From: JAYUHK01 sp043767025
GTDB taxonomy: Bacteria > Bacteroidota > Bacteroidia > Chitinophagales > Saprospiraceae
Direction: 5' to 3'
NCBI GenBank assembly: GCA_043767025.1
Contig: JAYUHK010000047.1
Coordinates: 1-17,168, forward strand
DNA: 17,168 nt
Within the stretch, counting starts at the first letter, position 1. Every line of letters starts with the position of its first letter. A program made the translations under genes and the position numbers. Shown here in pieces: positions 7,695 through 12,956 of the stretch. A model generated the notes under the pieces. That model did no database searches and was not told the DNA's origin. It saw only the letters and a list, made by a program, of their open reading frames with translations.

Positions 7695-8222
7695 CTAACC
7701 AAAGTGCATATTTTGAGTCTTTAAATATGCGAGTATTTCATCGCCAAGTAATTGATTGTCAAGACTTTGTGAAGCAGTGTAGTGTGCTTTTTGGTAATAT
7801 ATTTCACGTTCAGAAAGTAGGTTTTGGAGATAGCTAAACAGCTCTTCGGGAGGCTTATTTTTGAGTAAAGGACGCTCTCTATCGCCCGACATTAGGCGTT
7901 GGAATATCAGCTCAACGGGAGTTTTTAGATACACTACTTGACCGTTGTTTTTCATCACTTCGAGGTTGTCAAAATAGCACGGAGTTCCGCCGCCAGTAGC
8001 GATAAATGTGATATTTTTTTTAGTAATTTTTTTTAATATTTTTTGCTCCAACAGGCGAAAATAGTCCCAATTTTGGGTTTTAATGATTTCAGGAATTGTT
8101 TTTTTTTCAAAACGCACTATGTCTTCGTCCAAGTCTGTCCATTTTGTATCGGTTTTTTCTGCCAATTTTTGCGCCCAATAGCTTTTTCCGCAGCCCATCA
8201 TTCCGATTAAAAAAACTTTCAT
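7695..8222 (-). CDS. aroK: Shikimate kinase
   Basis: This 175-residue P-loop kinase phosphorylates shikimate at the 3-hydroxyl using ATP in the cytoplasm, step five of chorismate synthesis. The key residues are present: Walker A GMMGCGKS (7-14), the DLDEDI shikimate-binding Asp near 30-34, Arg56 in FRLLE, the GGG triplet at 77-79, the LID Arg in RERPLL (about 115-120) and Arg139 in SEREIYY. The length is typical. I start at ATG 8222, since MKVFLIGMMGCGKS places the P-loop strand at the very N-terminus as in the family. The longer frame to 8285 would add 21 residues that are merely the translated 41-nt repeat at 8245-8285. A terminator at 8332-8381 separates it from the small gene upstream, so it should have its own promoter near the repeat. 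Confidence 0.95.
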   Translation of the reverse strand: MKVFLIGMMGCGKSYWAQKLAEKTDTKWTDLDEDIVRFEKKTIPEIIKTQNWDYFRLLEQKILKKITKKNITFIATGGGTPCYFDNLEVMKNNGQVVYLKTPVELIFQRLMSGDRERPLLKNKPPEELFSYLQNLLSEREIYYQKAHYTASQSLDNQLLGDEILAYLKTQNMHFG

Positions 8223-8244
8223 AGAAAAAAAACTTAAAAATAAT

Positions 8245-8285
8245 TTTAGGAATGAGGAAAAAATGAGGCACTCCAATTTTTCCAA
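8245..8285 (-). repeat. 41-nt dispersed hairpin repeat, copy A (upstream of aroK)
   Basis: Its first 20 bases (8245-8264) are identical to 17072-17091. The next 10 bases match at 5 positions, and the last 11 differ from the other copy at one position, giving 35 of 41 by hand alignment. GGAAAAAAT (8256-8264) faces AATTTTTCC (8275-8283), giving seven uninterrupted pairs, one A-A mismatch and a closing T-A pair, with a 10-nt loop. It ends 23 nt before the aroK ATG, so it could lie in the leader or overlap the promoter. Confidence 0.8.
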
Positions 8286-8331
8286 GTCAGTAACAAAAAT
8301 GGATAGTTTATTTTAGATGCTACCCAAAAAT

Positions 8332-8381
8332 AAAAAAGTGAGATTGCAAGAAGCAAATTCCTGCAATCTCACTTTTTTTTT
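8332..8381. terminator. Bidirectional intrinsic terminator after the small HTH-like gene
   Basis: GTGAGATTGCA (8338-8348) pairs with TGCAATCTCAC (8362-8372) around a short loop. An outer A6 run lies on the left and a T9 run on the right, so both strands read as a stem followed by T residues. On the minus strand the stem begins 36 nt after the stop codon at 8408, which it probably serves. It insulates aroK from read-through. Confidence 0.9.
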
Positions 8382-8407
8382 AAAAATTAAATTGTACTTT
8401 TGTCGGC

Positions 8408-8668
8408 TCACGACGCAGAGGCGGCGTGTGTTTCGTTCAGGATTTTTTTTGCCAAATCCAAAATAGACGTGTCTTTTACGTTCACGATACCACCGTCGGG
8501 ACCCGGTTCGTAGTGCCAATCGTGGGTGTCGTCGTGTGCAAAGCGGCTCGCGCCAAAAAAATTGCGAACCGCCTGTTCGTCCATGCTCAACTCTTGCGCG
8601 ATGCGGTTGATGCTGCCTGTGGGCAGGCTGTGTTTGATGCTCCTTAGCTCTTCAAAGGTAATGTTCAT
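8408..8668 (-). CDS. Small conserved Bacteroidota protein with a helix-turn-helix-like N-terminus
   Basis: This is an 86-residue protein. Residues 1-40 (MNITFEELRSIKHSLP, then GSINRIAQELSMDEQAVRNFFG) read as two or three helices with a helix-turn-helix pattern: IAQELSMDEQAVRNFF resembles recognition helices in which a small residue starts the turn. Residues 52-70 carry HYEPGPDGGIVNVKDTSIL, a conserved block I associate with short Bacteroidota proteins labelled DNA-binding protein. A final amphipathic helix (DLAKKILNE) follows. It may be a small nucleoid or regulatory protein, but no target can be inferred. It has its own terminator and is transcribed divergently from the glycosyltransferase gene at 8868 across about 200 nt of AT-rich DNA that should carry both promoters. 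The start is the only sensible ATG. Confidence 0.7.
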   Translation of the reverse strand: MNITFEELRSIKHSLPTGSINRIAQELSMDEQAVRNFFGASRFAHDDTHDWHYEPGPDGGIVNVKDTSILDLAKKILNETHAASAS

Positions 8669-8867
8669 AACTGAATCGGATTTTAAACGTTAATAAATGA
8701 AGAATTTTTACTGTTTGCTGGAAGCTTTTCCACTTCCTGCGATAAAAATAAGAAGATATTTTGAGCTATCAAACTTTTTTTAAAAAAATTTTCAAAATTT
8801 CATATATTTATTTTTTTATAAAATAAAATATTGAGTTTTTATTGCCTTTCAAATTATTCGGAGTATT

Positions 8868-9758
8868 ATGTTGTCCATTTTGATTCCAAACTTTAATTAT
8901 CTGGTCGAGCCACTGTTGGAGGATTTGCTGGCGCAATGCGAGCGGCTTGGACTGCCTTTTGAAATTCTTTGTTTCGATGATGCTTCGGACGCAATTTTTA
9001 GACCTCAAAAACCAATTTCAGATGTTAATAATCGAGTAAAAATAAGTCTTTTAGAAAAAAATATTGGTCGCTCGAAGATAAGAAATTTACTGGCGGCGAG
9101 TGCGATATTTCCCAATTTATTGTTTATGGACTGCGATATGAGTGTGGCTCAAAATCCAAACTTTATCCAAAATTATGTAGCAGCACAGCAAGATAATCCG
9201 ACTTCAGTGCTGCTTGGCGGACGTATTTATGAGCAAAAGTGCGCACCAAATAAAATTTTGCACTGGAAAAACGGCAGCCTGCGCGAGGTAAAAACTGCCG
9301 CCGAGCGCAGCAAAAATTCATATTCCAACTTTATAAGTAGTAGTTTTATACTGCCTAAAAACATCTTTCAGTCTATTCGGTTCGACGAAAATCTGACGCA
9401 ATACGGACATGAAGACACGCTTTTTGGGCTGATATTGGAGCAACAGAAAATTTCTATCCTTCATCTCGACAATCCTTCCGTGCATCTTGGATTAGAAGAT
9501 ACGTCTATTTTTTTGGAAAAAACCAAATTTGCTATCGAAAATTTGGTTTTCTTGAACCAAAGATCGTCTGTCGCACAGACCAAACTGACGAAAACAGTAT
9601 TTTTTCTAAAAAAATACGCGCTCACTCAACCGACTCGCTTGGCGTTGGCTTTTGCCTTACCAACTATCGAAAATCACTTGAATACATCTCCCAACCCACG
9701 ACTTTTTGTGTTGGATTTGTTCAAATTACATTATTTTTTGACCTTTTCGCGAAGATAA
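8868..9758 (+). CDS. Family 2 glycosyltransferase
   Basis: This is a 296-residue GT-A enzyme expected to transfer a sugar from a nucleotide-sugar to a cell-surface glycan. It begins directly with the Rossmann strand MLSILIPNFNY. It has the nucleotide-binding FDDAS at 36-40, the metal-binding DCD at 88-90 after LLFM, and GHEDTLFG at 180-187, where the ED pair supplies the catalytic base region of GT2 enzymes. SVLLGGRIYEQK near 113-123 fits the family core. The C-terminal 70 residues are helical and contain no clear membrane span. A GGAG sits about 6 nt upstream of the ATG, a better ribosome site than most here. The donor and acceptor are unknown. It is the first plus-strand gene of the central block. 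An 81-nt gap separates it from mqnE, and they need not be co-transcribed. Confidence 0.88.
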   Translation: MLSILIPNFNYLVEPLLEDLLAQCERLGLPFEILCFDDASDAIFRPQKPISDVNNRVKISLLEKNIGRSKIRNLLAASAIFPNLLFMDCDMSVAQNPNFIQNYVAAQQDNPTSVLLGGRIYEQKCAPNKILHWKNGSLREVKTAAERSKNSYSNFISSSFILPKNIFQSIRFDENLTQYGHEDTLFGLILEQQKISILHLDNPSVHLGLEDTSIFLEKTKFAIENLVFLNQRSSVAQTKLTKTVFFLKKYALTQPTRLALAFALPTIENHLNTSPNPRLFVLDLFKLHYFLTFSRR

Positions 9759-9839
9759 TAAGTTTCATTTTAAACTGAAAGTTGCGAAAATTGTTATACG
9801 CTTCGATAACCGTTTCAAAAGAATTTACACCATATATAT

Positions 9840-11039
9840 ATGACTGTTGCGCCGCCAAATTTTGTACTACAAGACCCGACACTTTCGGAGGATTTGAAGA
9901 AAATTGCCCAAAAGGTTTTTGATAAAATTCGGATTACGCCCGAAGATGGTCTTTTGCTTTTCCAAAAAGCCTCTTTGAGCTTTTTGGGGACATTGGCGAA
10001 TTTCGTCCGCGAAGAAAAGCACGGCGACGCTACTTATTTCAACCGTAATTTTCACCTCGAGCCTACCAATCTCTGCCTTTATACTTGTGCGTTCTGCTCT
10101 TACTCTCGCCTGCTCAAACAGCGCAGCGAAGGTTGGGAACTCACGATGGACGAGATGATGGACGTGATAAAAACCTATGACAATCAGCCAGTTACGGAGG
10201 TTCACATAGTGGGCGGCGTGTTGCCGCAGTACGATTTGAAGTTTTATACGGAGCTGTTTCGACGCATAAAAACGCATCGCCCCGAGCTGCACGTGAAGGC
10301 ACTTACGCCAGTCGAATACCATTATATTTTCAAAAAAGCGAAAGTCAGCTACGCGGAGGGTATGAAGATGATTAAAGATTCGGGGGTGGATTCGATGCCC
10401 GGCGGAGGTGCGGAAATTTTTCATCAAGACATCAGAAAACAGATTGCTGCCGACAAATGTACGGGCGAACAGTGGCTCGAGATACACGAAATTTGGCACA
10501 ACTTGGGTATGAAATCCAACGCCACGATGCTCTACGGACATATTGAGGGCTTCGAGCATCGGATTGACCACCTCGAAAAGTTGCGTCAGTTGCAGGATAA
10601 AACGGGCGGATTTCAGACTTTTATTCCCCTCAAATTCCGAAATAAAGACAATCAGATGAGTCACATCAAAGAAAGTACGACCGTCGAAGACCTCCGAAAT
10701 TATGCCGTCAGCCGTATTTATTTGGATAATTTTGACCATTTGAAAGCGTATTGGCCCATGATTGGACGGCAAACTGCCCAGATTGCGCTTGCTTTTGGGG
10801 TAAATGATATGGACGGAACGATTGACGATACCACCAAAATCTACTCTATGGCTGGCTCGGAGGAACAAAATCCTTCGCTTTCCACCGAAGAATTGGTGAC
10901 GATGATTCGGCGCGTCGGTCGGCGAGCGATTGAGCGCGACACGCTGTACAATGTGGTACAAGATTTTACAGATTTTACCTTTGAAAGTGACAGCCAATTT
11001 AAAGGCTATTTGGAACTTCCTGTGGTCAATCAAAACTGA
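9840..11039 (+). CDS. mqnE: Aminofutalosine synthase, radical SAM enzyme of the futalosine menaquinone pathway
   Basis: This 399-residue enzyme joins 3-[(1-carboxyvinyl)oxy]benzoate to the adenosyl group of SAM to give aminofutalosine, the second step of the MqnA-MqnE-MqnB-MqnC-MqnD route to menaquinone. The [4Fe-4S]-binding cysteines are Cys79, Cys83 and Cys86 in NLCLYTCAFCSY. HIVGG (122-126) is the radical SAM GGE-like strand. The blocks DSMPGGGAEIF (184-194), SNATMLYGHIE and LQDKTGGFQTFIPL distinguish MqnE from the related MqnC and CofH enzymes. The length is typical for Bacteroidota MqnE. The stop codon TGA shares its last A with the ATG of the next gene, so translation is probably coupled. 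A short inverted repeat (GTTAT 9793-9797, ATAAC 9806-9810) lies in the leader and could be an operator or chance. Other mqn genes are not in the window. Confidence 0.92.
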   Translation: MTVAPPNFVLQDPTLSEDLKKIAQKVFDKIRITPEDGLLLFQKASLSFLGTLANFVREEKHGDATYFNRNFHLEPTNLCLYTCAFCSYSRLLKQRSEGWELTMDEMMDVIKTYDNQPVTEVHIVGGVLPQYDLKFYTELFRRIKTHRPELHVKALTPVEYHYIFKKAKVSYAEGMKMIKDSGVDSMPGGGAEIFHQDIRKQIAADKCTGEQWLEIHEIWHNLGMKSNATMLYGHIEGFEHRIDHLEKLRQLQDKTGGFQTFIPLKFRNKDNQMSHIKESTTVEDLRNYAVSRIYLDNFDHLKAYWPMIGRQTAQIALAFGVNDMDGTIDDTTKIYSMAGSEEQNPSLSTEELVTMIRRVGRRAIERDTLYNVVQDFTDFTFESDSQFKGYLELPVVNQN

Positions 11040-11662
11040 TGCAAACAAAAGAAATATATTTTATTCGCCACGGCGAAACGGATTACAACAGGCGCGGTAT
11101 CGTGCAGGGAAGCGGAGTAGATGAGCCGATTAATGAGGTCGGAAAAGCGCAAGCGCAAGCGTTTTTTGACTATTATGAGTCCCAAGATTTTGACTTAATA
11201 ATGGTATCAAAACTGCAGAGAACTCGCCAAACAGTTGATAATTTTATAAAAAAAGGGATTCCTACGCTCGAAGATGTACGGCTCAATGAGATGAGCTGGG
11301 GGATTCACGAGGGACAGTCGCCGTCCCCCGAAATGAAGCTGGATTTTAGGACAATGATTGATGCTTGGCAGCAAGACGACCTGACGGCAAGGCTTCCGGG
11401 AGGCGAAAGTGCGGAAGAACTTTATGACCGATTAAATTTATTTTTAGCCGATTTAGTGACAAGACCCGAACAAAAAATTCTGGTTTGCACGCACGGGCGC
11501 ACGCTGCGTTGCCTTTGCTGCGTGTTTAGCAATATACATCTTCGAGAAATGGAAAAATTTGGACATTCCAACACAGGTTTGTTCAAAGTAAATTGGTCGG
11601 CTGCCGCCAATACTTTTGAGATGGAGTTGCAGAATGATGTCCAGCATCTAAAAAAAGTGTAA
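11039..11662 (+). CDS. Histidine phosphatase superfamily (branch 1) protein coupled to mqnE
   Basis: This 207-residue cytoplasmic protein opens with IYFIRHGETDYN. The phosphorylated His11 sits in the RHG motif, Arg61 in SKLQRTRQT, a likely acid Glu84 in LNEMSWGIHEG, and the second catalytic His152 in CTHGRTLRCL. This is the complete catalytic set of phosphoglycerate-mutase-like phosphatases of the CobC/PhoE/GpmB type. The substrate cannot be read from sequence. Its ATG overlaps the mqnE stop by one base, so the two proteins are very likely made together. No step of the known futalosine pathway needs a phosphatase, so this one may act on a side product, on a shared metabolite, or be unrelated. 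No clear terminator follows the stop codon. A weak T-rich stretch lies at 11683-11703. Confidence 0.88.
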   Translation: MQTKEIYFIRHGETDYNRRGIVQGSGVDEPINEVGKAQAQAFFDYYESQDFDLIMVSKLQRTRQTVDNFIKKGIPTLEDVRLNEMSWGIHEGQSPSPEMKLDFRTMIDAWQQDDLTARLPGGESAEELYDRLNLFLADLVTRPEQKILVCTHGRTLRCLCCVFSNIHLREMEKFGHSNTGLFKVNWSAAANTFEMELQNDVQHLKKV

Positions 11663-11997
11663 AATTTTGTTTCTGTTAGCTATTTTTTCGTATAATTTTT
11701 CCCTCCAAGCATACATTTTTGGCATTTCGCTTTGGTATCTTTTCAAACATTTTTTCTATTTTTGCCCAAATTTGTGATAAATAAAAAGTGTATTTTTTAG
11801 CAAAAAATACTGTCACAAAAAAATCATTTTATTTTTATTGTGTATTTTCCTACAAGTATTAAACTATTGTTTTATATATTTGCGTTGTTAGAAAAACAAA
11901 TATTTTTACAGACCTATAAAATTTACACTCTATGCTTTCCAAAAGCCGCTTTTTTAGACAAGACCGTCCCCAAATAAATTCAAAAAACAATTTTTTT
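11663..11997. other. AT-rich intergenic gap and leader of the thioredoxin-SPOR gene
   Basis: I see no gene in this 335-nt stretch. Its right end carries the promoter candidate at 11875-11882. The plus-strand frame from 11932 to 11997 would add 22 basic residues (MLSKSRFFRQDRPQ...) in front of a normal signal peptide. I therefore treat it as an untranslated leader. Confidence 0.6.
11875..11882 (+). promoter_or_regulatory. Bacteroidota -7 box (TATATTTG) for the thioredoxin-SPOR gene
   Basis: TATATTTG fits the TAnnTTTG consensus exactly. It stands 115 nt before the chosen ATG at 11998 and 49 nt before the alternative ATG at 11932. Transcription would start near 11889. I see no good -33 TTTG about 19-20 nt upstream, so confidence is moderate. 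Confidence 0.5.
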
Positions 11998-12825
11998 ATG
12001 AAAACGAATTATTCAAAATTCAATCAATTTATTTCTTTTTTGCTGTTCTTTGCACTTGCTTTTGCAGCGCAGGCAAAGCCGCTTTTGGAGCTTGAGTTCG
12101 GAAAAAATCTAAAAGAAGCCAAAGAAAGAGCCGCCGCCGAAGGCAAAATTATAGTCGTTGATTTTGTCGCCAGTTGGTGTATGCCCTGCCACTGGATGGA
12201 CGAAAGTACCTACTCCGACCCCGAAATTATTGACTTCATGCAGCGCAATACGATTCCTGTCAAGATTGATATTGACGACTTCGACGGCTACGCGCTCAAA
12301 GACCAGTACAATATCAAGGTGCTGCCAACGATTGTTTTTTTGAACTCTGGGGGCAGCCAAATCCGCAAATCAGAAGCCGCGCTAACGGTTTCCGAACTCA
12401 TGTCGCAGCTCAAAGAGTTGAGTACCAAAGCCAACAAAAGAAAGGTAATCGTCGAAAAAACAGATGCTCCGCGCGAAACTGCGCGCCCCAATCCAGCCCC
12501 GCAACCCAAACTCAACTCTCCCGGTGCGACCTACGAAGCGGGGGAAGGATTGTTTCGTTTTTTTGTAGAACGTCAAGCTCTCAAAGGGTTCAGCGTCCAA
12601 ACGGGTGCTTTCGAGGATTACAAACAGGTGCTGAACGAAACGGCAAAATTGCAGGAAAAATTTGCGGGCAAAGCAATTTTAGTGCATAGCGCACGAGTAA
12701 ATGGCAAGGCGATTTTTAGGGTAATGGTCGGCGAATTTTCTACCAATCGGGAAGCAAGTAATTTCAGCCAAGTAATGAAAGCAAGCAATTTCAACGGAGT
12801 AGTAAAAGACCTTTCAGCACTGTAA
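11998..12825 (+). CDS. Exported thioredoxin-fold protein with C-terminal SPOR-like domain
   Basis: This is a 275-residue periplasmic protein. Residues 1-26 are a type I signal peptide, with cleavage expected after AFAAQA. Residues 35-145 form a thioredoxin-like domain: VVDFVASWCMPCHWMDE (active-site Cys61 and Cys64), followed by the partner cis-Pro110 in KVLPTIVF. This resembles the Thioredoxin_7/DsbD-gamma group and suggests a thiol-disulfide reductase or chaperone. A proline-rich, charged linker covers about 155-190. Residues 196-275 (FSVQTGAF, then FRVMVGEFSTNREASNF) fit a SPOR domain, which in other bacteria binds denuded septal peptidoglycan. ATG 11998 is preferred over 11932 because it starts a proper signal peptide. 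It converges with the T9SS protein gene and shares the 12850-12876 hairpin region. The pairing would direct redox activity to the cell wall or division site, which is inference. Confidence 0.8.
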   Translation: MKTNYSKFNQFISFLLFFALAFAAQAKPLLELEFGKNLKEAKERAAAEGKIIVVDFVASWCMPCHWMDESTYSDPEIIDFMQRNTIPVKIDIDDFDGYALKDQYNIKVLPTIVFLNSGGSQIRKSEAALTVSELMSQLKELSTKANKRKVIVEKTDAPRETARPNPAPQPKLNSPGATYEAGEGLFRFFVERQALKGFSVQTGAFEDYKQVLNETAKLQEKFAGKAILVHSARVNGKAIFRVMVGEFSTNREASNFSQVMKASNFNGVVKDLSAL

Positions 12826-12842
12826 ATCAAGCATTTATACAT

Positions 12843-12876
12843 AAAAAAAACCACCCTGCGGGATAAGCAAGGTGGT
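12843..12876 (-). terminator. Intrinsic terminator of the T9SS-sorted protein gene
   Basis: ACCACCCTGC (12850-12859) pairs with GCAAGGTGGT (12867-12876), with one C-A mismatch and a 7-nt loop. On the minus strand the stem is followed by eight T residues (12850-12843, sharing the outer base pair). It begins 80 nt after the stop at 12957. On the plus strand no T run follows, so it probably serves the minus-strand gene. It may also block read-through between the convergent genes. Confidence 0.8.
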
Positions 12877-12956
12877 CACAAATCGGATGTACAAATCGGT
12901 TATTGAGACTTTTCAGTCACAAAAAAAACTGGATAGAACTTGGGAGTTCATTATTT

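Noticed and set aside
8223..8285. Upstream ATG adding 21 residues to AroK
   Set aside because: The extension is the translation of the 41-nt dispersed repeat and its A-rich flank. Family members begin right at the P-loop strand.
9867..11048. 393-codon minus-strand open frame antisense to mqnE
   Set aside because: It mirrors almost the whole mqnE gene. The sense strand has the complete radical SAM and MqnE signatures, and the antisense translation has no coherent family features.
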